Source: Syntrophales bacterium (GTDB taxonomy: Bacteria > Desulfobacterota > Syntrophia > Syntrophales > PHBD01). Taken from it: DNA of 64,000 nt. The stretch is from contig DAOSEM010000002.1 in the NCBI GenBank assembly GCA_035363115.1, positions 124,001 through 188,000 on the forward strand. Direction: 5' to 3'. The notes beneath the pieces are model-generated. The model ran no database searches and was not told the origin of the DNA. It saw nothing but the letters and a program-made list of their open reading frames with translations. Of this stretch, positions 17,344 through 24,773 are shown piece by piece (within the stretch, counting starts at the first letter, position 1; each line of letters begins with the position of its first letter). Both the position numbers and the translations under genes were made by a program.

Positions 17344-18491
17344 TGAAAGAATCTTCATTCGTTCGGGAAGTGGAAAACCGCCTCGACGTCCTGTTCGGAA
17401 TCGGCCTTGATTCCGTGGACCGCGGCCGGAATGCGGGACCGGATCCCGTCGATCCCAGGGCCATTCTGGATGGAATCAGCGCGGAGACTCCACTGGAGGC
17501 CGCAGGGGACGGGGATTCGGCGGCGGTTCCGGACATGATGGACGAGCGTCTGAGCGGCGATGCCGAATCCCCGGAGACGGATCGGGACAGGCGCTATCAC
17601 ATCCTTCTCGAGGTGGAAACGCCGGATCCGACTGCGGAATCCGGTGCCGCCCATCCCTGTCTCGAGGAAATCGAACCGGCTCCCGGATCGACGGACTCCG
17701 ACGCGACCGAAGACGGAGACAGGCGTTTCGAGCAGATTTTCGGCGATATCGAGGCGGTTACACCGGCCCTGTTCTCGCCGGTCAAGACGCTGAAAAGCAT
17801 CATTCTGTCGCTGGAATGGGAAATCAGCGATGCCATTCTGGGCAAGCTGGACAGGGAGCTGAACGGACTGCAGGAGCTGTACCGCCACGAGCGCACCGTT
17901 CTCGGCTTCCTCCGGATCCTTCGTTTCCTGGAGCGCTACATCCAGGTTAAACAGGGGGACTCCCACACGGAGTCGGTGAAGCTGCTGTTCTCCGTATATG
18001 ACGACCTGGAACGGGTCGTCCTCTCGAAGGCCATGGCGGAGGAGTCAAAGCGGGCCGTCCTGGTGGCCGATATCGGGAAGTACAGGAACTGGGTGGAGAA
18101 GATTGACCTTTCCTCCTGCGCGGGGGCGGCCGCCGGGGAGGAACGGGTCCCTGTCGCCGGAGACAGCCGGGAGCCTGTGGCCGAGGTGGTTCCGGTGCCC
18201 GGACAAGAGGATGTCGGGCCCGCGGCGGCCGGCCTCCCGGTTTCCGTTGCCGCGCTGCTGACGACCGAAGAATGCGAATCGGAGCAACACCCCGAGAGGG
18301 AAGAAGATGCCGGTCCGGATTTCTGCGAGGCCGTGAAGGCCATGGACCCGCACGATGCCTTCGCATGCGCACTGGAGGAGATCCGGAGAGAGGTCCGGAA
18401 GATGATCCTGAGCGAGTTCGAAGTGCTGAGGGCGGAACTGGGGCTGGGGGGCAAAGGATCATCGCACCCGAAAGAAGGCACGGTCCTTTGA
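17343..18491 (+). CDS. acidic hypothetical protein coupled to the GTPase gene
   Basis: 382 residues from the ATG at 17343, which overlaps the GTPase stop (TGATG). No known domain is recognised. Residues about 1-135 are acidic and low-complexity; about 145-250 form a helical core (LFSPVKTLKSIILSLEWEIS...LGFLRILRFLERYIQVKQ...KLLFSVYDDLERVV); after an Ala/Pro/Glu/Val-rich linker there is a final amphipathic helix (ALEEIRREVRKMILSEFEVL). It lacks membrane segments. A scaffold or GTPase effector role is a guess from coupling alone. Confidence 0.65.
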   Translation: MKESSFVREVENRLDVLFGIGLDSVDRGRNAGPDPVDPRAILDGISAETPLEAAGDGDSAAVPDMMDERLSGDAESPETDRDRRYHILLEVETPDPTAESGAAHPCLEEIEPAPGSTDSDATEDGDRRFEQIFGDIEAVTPALFSPVKTLKSIILSLEWEISDAILGKLDRELNGLQELYRHERTVLGFLRILRFLERYIQVKQGDSHTESVKLLFSVYDDLERVVLSKAMAEESKRAVLVADIGKYRNWVEKIDLSSCAGAAAGEERVPVAGDSREPVAEVVPVPGQEDVGPAAAGLPVSVAALLTTEECESEQHPEREEDAGPDFCEAVKAMDPHDAFACALEEIRREVRKMILSEFEVLRAELGLGGKGSSHPKEGTVL

Positions 18492-18574
18492 CGGGGAAGC
18501 AGGGTCTGGAAAGAAAGGGGCCGGTCGCGCCGGCAGGCGAACCTTGAAATGCTGATGAAGAGAGTGGTCGAGAC

Positions 18575-18733
18575 GTGATTGTCTTCTGTGAGGAGTGCGG
18601 GGAAAGAATCGTTATCGAACCCGACGAGATCAGGGAATCCGTCATCATCCGGGTCTGCAGGAAATGCAGCGACGTCATCCGGATCACCGTTCCGGATGCG
18701 GCCGTGCAGGGTATCAAGGCTATGAAGGCCTGA
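18575..18733 (+). CDS. 52-residue zinc-ribbon protein
   Basis: GTG start; the protein is MIVFCEECGERIVIEPDEI... and ends ...GIKAMKA. Two CxxC knuckles (CEEC at 5-8 and CRKC at 28-31) with a spacing of 19 residues form a zinc ribbon resembling the MJ0042-type finger that normally heads DUF3426 proteins. It is encoded 80 bases before a DUF3426-like membrane protein, as if the finger had become a separate chain. Confidence 0.7.
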   Translation: MIVFCEECGERIVIEPDEIRESVIIRVCRKCSDVIRITVPDAAVQGIKAMKA

Positions 18734-18813
18734 ACGGCGGGCCGGGCGCCGGATTCGTTCCGATGGGCCCGGGGCCGGCGGTACACCGGATTCCATGGAG
18801 TGGAAAGGCAGAG

Positions 18814-20076
18814 ATGAACATCCCGAACGAGACATTCGATCTGGTCCGTGAAAAGCAGGAACTGGAGGCGTTTTTATCCACATTCTCAGCCGCAGGCCCT
18901 TCGCTGCTGATGGAGGACATAAAGCCGCCCGATCCCGTCGATCCCGTTACGCCCGTGACGCCGTATCCGGCAATTTTCGGGAAATTCGACATCACCGTTC
19001 CGGTCAAGAATAAGGGGGTGCCCCTGCAGAAACCGGAAACGGACGCTTCGGAACCCTTATCCCTTTTGCAGGAAGAGGCGTTGTACGAGCCCGTCCCGGA
19101 TGCGGCAGAGGCCGCCGTGGAAGGTAGACAGGAGGAGCCGCCGGTCCCGAAACTGGAAATGGAGACCACAATGGCGCCTGTCATGCCCGAGGCGGAGGCA
19201 TTGCAGGAGCCGGTTCCGGATCCAGCAGAGGCCGCTGTGGAAAGCGAACGGGAAGAGCCGCCGGAACTCGCGGTGAAGCAGGCCCCGCCGGCATTCGTGG
19301 AATTCCAGCCGGCCGGCCGGCTGCCTGAGGAGCCGGAAGAGCGCAGGGACATACCGGAAATGGACCGGACCCTGCGGATCGACAGGAAAACCATCGAAGA
19401 GGCGGCCGCCGAGAACGGACTGTCCCTGCAGACGGCGGCGGACATCGGGGAGGAGAAGACGAAGCCGGAGAGCGGTTCGGCCCCGTCTGCCGGCCGTGGA
19501 ACGTCCCGGCCGAGACCGGTTCTGATCGGCCTGCTCCTGTGCCTTGCTCTGGCCCTCTCCGCTCTCGGCTATTTCCTGGTCAGGCCCGCCGACGGGCAGG
19601 CACTGGTCCGCTGGCTGTCTGTGAACGTCCCCTTCGCAGGCCAATACCTGGAGGTTGGAAGTCCGGTCCGGAATCCCGTGGCGGAGCAGGTGGGGGTTGT
19701 CAACCTGCGGCACCGGTTCGTCCGAAATGCGGCTCTCGGCCGGGAAATCAGGGTTGTCGAGGGAACGGCGTTCAACAGAGGGCATGCAGGCATCTCGGGA
19801 ATCCGGATCCGCGGCGAGCTTTATGATGCCCGGGGCATGCTCGTGACGGCGCGGATGGTTTCCTGCGGGAGCGGGTTGACCGCCGATCAGCTGGAGACCC
19901 TTGGAGAAGCGGATCTCCATCTGGCTATCTCGGCCGCCCAGTCCGGTCCGCAGGCGAACGGCGAGGTCCCCCCGGGAGGCGAGACACCGTTCATGATCGT
20001 GTTCATCCAGGAGCCGCCGGGAGTCGTCCGGGCCATGGTGGAGCCTGTCCGTATCGATAAGGCCCGGCTTCCATGA
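18814..20076 (+). CDS. single-pass membrane protein with DUF3426-like C-terminus
   Basis: 420 residues from the ATG at 18814, which has a purine-rich upstream site; the open frame extending to 18595 overlaps the zinc-ribbon gene. Residues 1-225 are acidic and Pro/Glu-rich with a duplicated segment (see 19072-19263). One transmembrane helix (VLIGLLLCLALALSALGYFLV, about 229-249) follows. The C-terminal extracytoplasmic domain (REIRVVEGTAFNRGHAGISGIRIRGELYDARG, later PFMIVFIQEP) resembles DUF3426. The layout, a cytoplasmic disordered arm, one helix and a periplasmic beta domain, fits a trans-envelope connector. It overlaps the ATPase gene by ATGA. Confidence 0.65.
   Translation: MNIPNETFDLVREKQELEAFLSTFSAAGPSLLMEDIKPPDPVDPVTPVTPYPAIFGKFDITVPVKNKGVPLQKPETDASEPLSLLQEEALYEPVPDAAEAAVEGRQEEPPVPKLEMETTMAPVMPEAEALQEPVPDPAEAAVESEREEPPELAVKQAPPAFVEFQPAGRLPEEPEERRDIPEMDRTLRIDRKTIEEAAAENGLSLQTAADIGEEKTKPESGSAPSAGRGTSRPRPVLIGLLLCLALALSALGYFLVRPADGQALVRWLSVNVPFAGQYLEVGSPVRNPVAEQVGVVNLRHRFVRNAALGREIRVVEGTAFNRGHAGISGIRIRGELYDARGMLVTARMVSCGSGLTADQLETLGEADLHLAISAAQSGPQANGEVPPGGETPFMIVFIQEPPGVVRAMVEPVRIDKARLP
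19072..19263 (+). repeat. two 72-bp imperfect repeats inside the membrane-protein gene
   Basis: Units at 19072-19143 and 19192-19263 (period 120 bases) encode EALYEPVPDAAEAAVEGRQEEPP and EALQEPVPDPAEAAVESEREEPP. They keep the reading frame and differ mainly at third positions, so the duplication is old and held by selection on an acidic, Pro-rich linker. Confidence 0.7.
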
Positions 20077-22427
20077 CGTCGTCCGTTGTTGCGGAGTCCA
20101 TCCATCCGCTGCCGTCCCAGGGATCCCATCCCGTCGGCAAGGACGTCCCCTTCAATGAAATCAACGAACTGGAAGAGATCCTCCGCCTCCAGAACGAGCT
20201 GCAGGACATCACGAACGAAATCTACGCCTCCCAGAGCGTGGCGCAGATATTCACCGACTGCAGCAGGCGGATTGTGGATCTTTTCCGCGTCGAAGCGGTG
20301 AACATCTATGCCGTAGACCGGCAGCGAAGGGAAATCTACACGACCACCAAAGCCGGGCGCCTGTTCCGGGAACAGAGGATGGCCGTCAACAACCGGACGA
20401 TTCCCGGGTACGTGGCCGAAACGGGCTTCCTGATCAACATCGCCGACGTGCATGACCAGGCCGAGATGAAGAGCCGCTGCAAGGGGCTGGAGCTTGCGGT
20501 TGACCGGGACGCCCGGTCGAACGTCCGCCTGAAGCAGGTCATGGCCGCGCCGATCGTTCACGAGGGCGAGGTCATCGGCGTCATCGAGGTGATCAACAAG
20601 CCCGGGCGGGACGGCCGGTTCATCGACGAGGAGCCCGTGCTGCTCCAGGAGATTTCCGAAGTCCTCGCCATCGCGCTCTCCAACCACGCACGCTATGCCC
20701 GCCGGAGAAAAACGCGTTTCGACTCCCTCATCCGGAAAGGATTTCTGAAGGAAGAAGAGCTCGATCATGCCTGGGAGGAAGCCCGGGAGCAGAAGGAGAC
20801 CGTGGAAAGCCTCCTGATGCGCAAACACGGCATCCCGAAGGAGGAACTCGGAACGTCGCTGGAGGAGCATTTCCGATGCAGCTTTGTCCAGTTCAGCGAC
20901 CGGTTCCCCATCCCCGCGGACCTCCTGAGCAGGCTCAACAAGGAATACCTGCTCCGGGAACTCTGGGTGCCCATCGAGAAGACCGACGGAACCGTCCACA
21001 TCCTGGTGAGCGACCCGGACAACATCATCAAGCGGGACATGATCGAAAACCTCCTGAGGACAAAGGACATCCGCTATGATGTGGCCCTTCCGGAGGATAT
21101 CTCCCGGTTCATCAACTATTTCTACCAGGTCCACGGGGATGAAACGTCGATTTCGGATATCATCGGCCGACTGGACGGTGCGGATGAGGAGGATGGTGAG
21201 GACGGGGAAGAAGCCGTCACGGAGTCGGACAGCGCGATCATGCTGCTCGTAAACAAGATCATCAATGACGCCGTCAGCCGGCGGGCGTCGGACATCCACA
21301 TCGAACCCAACATCGGCCGGAAGAACGTGGAGGTCCGCTTCCGCGTCGACGGCGACTGCTCGGTGTACCAGACCGTTCCTTTCAACTATCGGGCCGCTCT
21401 CGTGTCGCGCGTCAAAATCATGTCCAACCTGGACATCACGGTGAAGCGGATACCCCAGGACGGCAAGATCAAGTTCCGCCGCTCCCCGGGAGACGAGATT
21501 GAGCTCCGTGTGGCGACGCTGCCCACCCAGGGAGGGGTCGAGGATGTCGTGATGCGGCTTCTCGCCAAGGGAGAAACGCTGCCCCTGGAGGCCATGGGAA
21601 TGCTGGAGAGGAACTATGCGGAACTCCTCAAGATCTGCGAGAAGCCCTACGGCATGATCCTGGTGGTCGGGCCCACGGGCTCGGGAAAGACGACGACCCT
21701 CCATGCGGCCCTGCGGCATATCAACACGCCGGAGAAGAAGATCTGGACGGCCGAGGATCCCGTGGAAATCACCCAGTACGGACTCAGGCAGGTCCAGGTG
21801 CAGCCCAAGATCGGCTTCGACTTCGCCACGGCGATGCGGGCCTTTCTCCGGGCCGATCCGGACGTGATCATGGTGGGGGAGATGCGCGATTTCGAAACGG
21901 CCAAGACCGGGGTGGAGGCCTCCCTGACGGGCCATCTCGTCTTCAGCACCCTGCACACGAACAGCGCCCCCGAGACCATCATCCGGCTGCTCGACATGGG
22001 CATCGACCCCCTGAACTTCGCCGACGCCCTTCTCGGCGTCCTCGCCCAGAGGCTGGTCCGGACGCTGTGTAAAAAATGCCGGGAGCCCTATCATCCCGAC
22101 CGGAAAGAATACGATGAAATGGCGGAGAGTTACGGAAGGGAACGGTTTGAAGAGCTGGCCATTCCCTTCACAAGCGACCTGACGCTGTACCGGCCCCGGG
22201 GCTGCGACCTCTGCGACCGGTCCGGGTACAAGGGGCGCGTGGGCATCCACGAGCTCCTCATCGCCAGCGACCCCGTGAAACGGCTCATCCAGAAGAGCGA
22301 GACCGTCGAGACGCTGCGGGACAAGGCCATGTCCGAGGGGATGACCACGCTCCTCCAGGACGGCATTCAGAAAGCCCTGCAGGGCATCACCGACTTCCGG
22401 CAGGTCCGGAGGGTCTGCATCAAGTAG
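20073..22427 (+). CDS. GAF-domain GspE/PilB-family secretion/pilus ATPase
   Basis: 784 residues. A GAF domain (about 30-205; LQDITNEIYASQSVAQIFTDCSRRIVDLF...GVIEVINKPG) is followed by a type II secretion ATPase N-terminal domain (about 220-360) and the catalytic core: SDIHIEPN, Walker A GPTGSGKTTTL, Walker B region DPDVIMVGEMRD, and HTNSAPETI. A four-cysteine zinc site (CKKCREPYH...CDLCDRSGYKGRVG) confirms the GspE/PilB group. It hexamerises and powers pilus or pseudopilus assembly in known relatives. The GAF fusion is unusual, and no pilC, pilM-Q or pilin gene lies nearby, so the machinery must be encoded elsewhere. Confidence 0.9.
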   Translation: MTSSVVAESIHPLPSQGSHPVGKDVPFNEINELEEILRLQNELQDITNEIYASQSVAQIFTDCSRRIVDLFRVEAVNIYAVDRQRREIYTTTKAGRLFREQRMAVNNRTIPGYVAETGFLINIADVHDQAEMKSRCKGLELAVDRDARSNVRLKQVMAAPIVHEGEVIGVIEVINKPGRDGRFIDEEPVLLQEISEVLAIALSNHARYARRRKTRFDSLIRKGFLKEEELDHAWEEAREQKETVESLLMRKHGIPKEELGTSLEEHFRCSFVQFSDRFPIPADLLSRLNKEYLLRELWVPIEKTDGTVHILVSDPDNIIKRDMIENLLRTKDIRYDVALPEDISRFINYFYQVHGDETSISDIIGRLDGADEEDGEDGEEAVTESDSAIMLLVNKIINDAVSRRASDIHIEPNIGRKNVEVRFRVDGDCSVYQTVPFNYRAALVSRVKIMSNLDITVKRIPQDGKIKFRRSPGDEIELRVATLPTQGGVEDVVMRLLAKGETLPLEAMGMLERNYAELLKICEKPYGMILVVGPTGSGKTTTLHAALRHINTPEKKIWTAEDPVEITQYGLRQVQVQPKIGFDFATAMRAFLRADPDVIMVGEMRDFETAKTGVEASLTGHLVFSTLHTNSAPETIIRLLDMGIDPLNFADALLGVLAQRLVRTLCKKCREPYHPDRKEYDEMAESYGRERFEELAIPFTSDLTLYRPRGCDLCDRSGYKGRVGIHELLIASDPVKRLIQKSETVETLRDKAMSEGMTTLLQDGIQKALQGITDFRQVRRVCIK

Positions 22428-22567
22428 GCCTCCCCATTCCAGGCCGCGAGGGATTCGCGGCTCCCCCTCCCTCAAATCCCCTCCCTGCCGCAAACGGCGG
22501 CTTCCTTTCCCAATCGGTCCTGAACCAGGCAGGTCCTGCGATCCCGGCCGCGGGACTGCTTTTTGCG

Positions 22568-22594
22568 TTGACAAGGAAACGGGCTTTCTTTTAA
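22568..22594 (+). promoter_or_regulatory. candidate sigma70-type promoter before the J-domain gene
   Basis: TTGACA (22568-22573) followed by TTTAAT (22589-22594). The 15-base spacer is short, so strength is uncertain. It would start a transcript near 22600, after an upstream in-frame ATG at 22594, which favours the TTG start at 22681. Confidence 0.4.
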
Positions 22595-22680
22595 TGGCAT
22601 GGGAAACAGGCCTTCCGCGAACGCTGCCCCGGGAAGCCGACCCGTTTTTCCATCTGTGCAGAGGCAAAAGAGGAACCGGC

Positions 22681-23463
22681 TTGCAAAAGAGCGAAATCCA
22701 CGCCACCGACCTGTTCGAGGCCTGTCATGTCCTTTTTGGAAAACAGACCGACGTCTCCGTCCAGTTTCTGAACCATTCCCTGCAGATGTCCGGTTTGAAA
22801 GCGGCCTATCGGAAACGGGCGCGGGAGACCCACCCGGATCGCGCCCTCTCGCTGGCCGTCGAATCCCGCATTCTCGAGGAGCAGTTCAAGGAGGTCCAGT
22901 CCGCCTTTGAACGGCTCCGCCTCTACCTGGAGAATCCCTCCCGGTTCCGCCTGATCGAAGGAAATCCGCGCCGTACGGCGTCCCCCGCACCCGGTGAGGA
23001 GCCCCCGTTCCGGAAGAGAGCGTCAAGGAAGCGCGACCCGGTGCAGGATTACGTCCACACGGGGCCGATTCCCGGGGGGAGGCTCCTCTTCGGCCGTTAT
23101 CTCTACTACACCGGCATGATTACCCACCGGATCCTGGTCGACGCGGTGGTCTGGCAGCAGAGGCAGAGGCCTCCGGTCGGCATGATCGCCTGCGGGTGGG
23201 GCTGGCTGGAACGCGGAGATATTCTTGTCATCCTGAAGCGACGCCGGTCCGGCGAGCGCTTCGGCGAGTGTGCCGTCCGCCTCGGGTACATGGACGCCGG
23301 GCAGCTGCGCCGCCTGACGGCCTGGCAGAAACTGCTGCAGCCCCGGTTCGGCGATTTCTTCGTCCGGAAAGGGATCCTGACGGCCGGGCAGATCGAGAGC
23401 CTGGAAATGGATCACCGGCGGCACAATTGGAACTCCCGGAAATCAACCAAAAGGCGTTCGTGA
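22681..23463 (+). CDS. J-domain protein with GspE-N-like repeats
   Basis: 260 residues from a TTG at 22681 with AAGAGGAA about seven bases upstream; an in-frame ATG at 22594 gives a 289-residue alternative. The N-terminal J domain has the HPD motif in LKAAYRKRARETHPDRA, which stimulates Hsp70/DnaK. After a basic linker, three copies of an FG-x6-G-[IMY] pattern appear (FGRYLYYTGMIT, FGECAVRLGYMD, FGDFFVRKGILT), resembling the helical repeats at the N-termini of GspE/PilB ATPases. It may recruit DnaK to the ATPase encoded upstream. Confidence 0.65.
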   Translation: MQKSEIHATDLFEACHVLFGKQTDVSVQFLNHSLQMSGLKAAYRKRARETHPDRALSLAVESRILEEQFKEVQSAFERLRLYLENPSRFRLIEGNPRRTASPAPGEEPPFRKRASRKRDPVQDYVHTGPIPGGRLLFGRYLYYTGMITHRILVDAVVWQQRQRPPVGMIACGWGWLERGDILVILKRRRSGERFGECAVRLGYMDAGQLRRLTAWQKLLQPRFGDFFVRKGILTAGQIESLEMDHRRHNWNSRKSTKRRS

Positions 23464-23475
23464 GGTTTTCCAGCA

Positions 23476-24186
23476 ATGGCAACGATGAAACAGCCGGCCG
23501 TGAGCATTCGCCCCAGCGTTTTCCTCCAGGAAATTCCCATTTTCCAGGGCCTGCCCGGAGGGGACGTGGCGGAGCTGCGGATGGTCATGGGAGAGCGGAA
23601 CTACCGCCGGAACGATGTGATCCTGTTCGAGGAGGACACGCCGCGCTGCCTCTACGTGATCTACGAAGGACGGGTCAAGGTCGCGCAGATCGATGAGGAG
23701 GGGCGGGAACAGATCCTGGCCGTCCACAAGCGAGGCGATTTCTTTGGTGAAATGGCCCTCCTGGATGGAAAGACCTCCCCGGCGAGGGTGATCGCCCTGG
23801 AGGATACGCGGGTCGGGTTCCTCGGCCGGGCGGATTTCGAGATGCGCTTCCTGAAGAATCCCATCGCCGTCCGGCAGATCATCTCCCTCCTCTGCGAGCG
23901 CCTGCGGGATTCCTGGTTCATGCTCAAGGTCCTGAACCTGCAGCGGGCGGAAGACCGGGTCCGGGCGGTTCTCGGCCACATGGCGTCCCGCTTCGGATCA
24001 AGGGACGCGCGGGGCACGGCGATCCGTCTCCGGATGACCCACAGCGAGCTGGCGGACTACGCGTCCCTTTCCCGGGAGACCGTCAGCCGCATCCTCAAGC
24101 GGCTGGAGCTGGCCGGGGAGATCTCCGTGCTGGAGAAACGAAGGATCCTGATCACGCCGAATTTTCACAAAGTCGATTTTGTGTGA
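23476..24186 (+). CDS. Crp/Fnr-family transcriptional regulator
   Basis: 236 residues. The cyclic-nucleotide-binding domain (about 18-135, GDFFGEMALLDGKTSPARV) is followed by a dimer helix and a winged helix. The recognition helix LSRETVSRILKRLE (198-211) keeps the Arg-Glu-...-Arg set (R200, E201, R205) that in E. coli CRP (R180, E181, R185) reads TGTGA. The Arg-Ser pair that holds cAMP phosphate in CRP is replaced by Thr-Ser, so the ligand may differ. No FNR-type cysteines are seen. It lies 12 bases after the J-domain gene. Confidence 0.85.
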   Translation: MATMKQPAVSIRPSVFLQEIPIFQGLPGGDVAELRMVMGERNYRRNDVILFEEDTPRCLYVIYEGRVKVAQIDEEGREQILAVHKRGDFFGEMALLDGKTSPARVIALEDTRVGFLGRADFEMRFLKNPIAVRQIISLLCERLRDSWFMLKVLNLQRAEDRVRAVLGHMASRFGSRDARGTAIRLRMTHSELADYASLSRETVSRILKRLELAGEISVLEKRRILITPNFHKVDFV

Positions 24187-24197
24187 CGTTCGTCACA
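24182..24197. promoter_or_regulatory. CRP-type palindrome at the end of the regulator gene
   Basis: TGTGACGTTCGTCACA has perfect CRP half-sites and matches 14 of 16 bases of the site at 14158-14173, including the TTCGTCACA half. It overlaps the regulator's stop codon and lies about 100 bases before the small membrane protein gene at 24300, almost the same distance as the first site from its gene. It is followed by TTTTTT, so a weak terminator hairpin is an alternative reading. The expected -10 position holds only GGCAAT. Confidence 0.55.
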
Positions 24198-24299
24198 TTT
24201 TTTCCCCTCCGCTTCTGGCAATCTCCTTCCCGCATTCTCCCGCCGGCCCGCGGGTTGTCCTCCTGGGCCGGCCTCCTTTCGCACATTCGGAGGTGGAAC

Positions 24300-24569
24300 A
24301 TGGAATCGATCTGGTCGATGGACGTCGTCGTTCCCTTTTCCAGCATCCTCGCCGCCGTACTGATCAGCACAGCCGGCGTGATCTTCGGCCGCCTGAAGCT
24401 GGCCCTGATCGTCCAGTTCGGCTTTCTCGTGTACTGGGGGAGACTGTGGGACATCACCATCTTCTCCGATTCGGCCTCGTGGCTGAGCGGACAGACGCTG
24501 CTGATCTCGGGCGTTTGCTTCATCCTGCTTGTTTTTGCCGTTCTCGGGCTGACCGTTCACCGGGAATGA
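24300..24569 (+). CDS. small three-helix membrane protein
   Basis: 89 residues from the ATG at 24300, which has GGAGGTGG just upstream; the longer frame from 24183 starts inside the palindrome and is not supported. Hydrophobic segments lie at about 8-27, 30-47 and 66-85. No family is recognised. Its position behind a CRP-type site suggests it belongs to the same regulon as the GTPase cluster. Confidence 0.6.
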   Translation: MESIWSMDVVVPFSSILAAVLISTAGVIFGRLKLALIVQFGFLVYWGRLWDITIFSDSASWLSGQTLLISGVCFILLVFAVLGLTVHRE

Positions 24570-24602
24570 CGGCCCGACCTCCTGACTCCCTGACCCCCTG
24601 AA

Positions 24603-24648
24603 GCCGGCCGGCCGGGCCCTCCTTCCCCCTGTGCGGGAACCGGCCGGC
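24603..24648 (+). terminator. GC-rich hairpin, possible terminator
   Basis: Perfect 9-bp arms GCCGGCCGG (24603-24611) and CCGGCCGGC (24640-24648), 34 bases after the small membrane protein gene. There is no U tract, so it could be a Rho-assisted stop or an mRNA-stability structure closing the cluster. Confidence 0.3.
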
Positions 24649-24773
24649 CTCCCCATTACCCGGACCGTTCCTGGATTTCCCGTCGAAGAACCAAAACGGC
24701 CGACGGGACAAGTTTGTCTTGCCCGATCTCCCCGGAAAGGATATCAGGGGAAACCTTTTCCCGGGGGGAGCGC

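Noticed and set aside
19887..22706. 939-residue open frame on the minus strand
   Set aside because: It is the antisense shadow of the GAF-PilB ATPase and its neighbours. The plus-strand protein has all ATPase motifs, and the minus frame has no recognisable domain or sensible start.
24182..24203. CRP-type palindrome read as an intrinsic terminator
   Set aside because: The stem would be only about six pairs with a four-base loop before TTTTTT. The match to the site at 14158 is better evidence for an operator, though both uses are possible.
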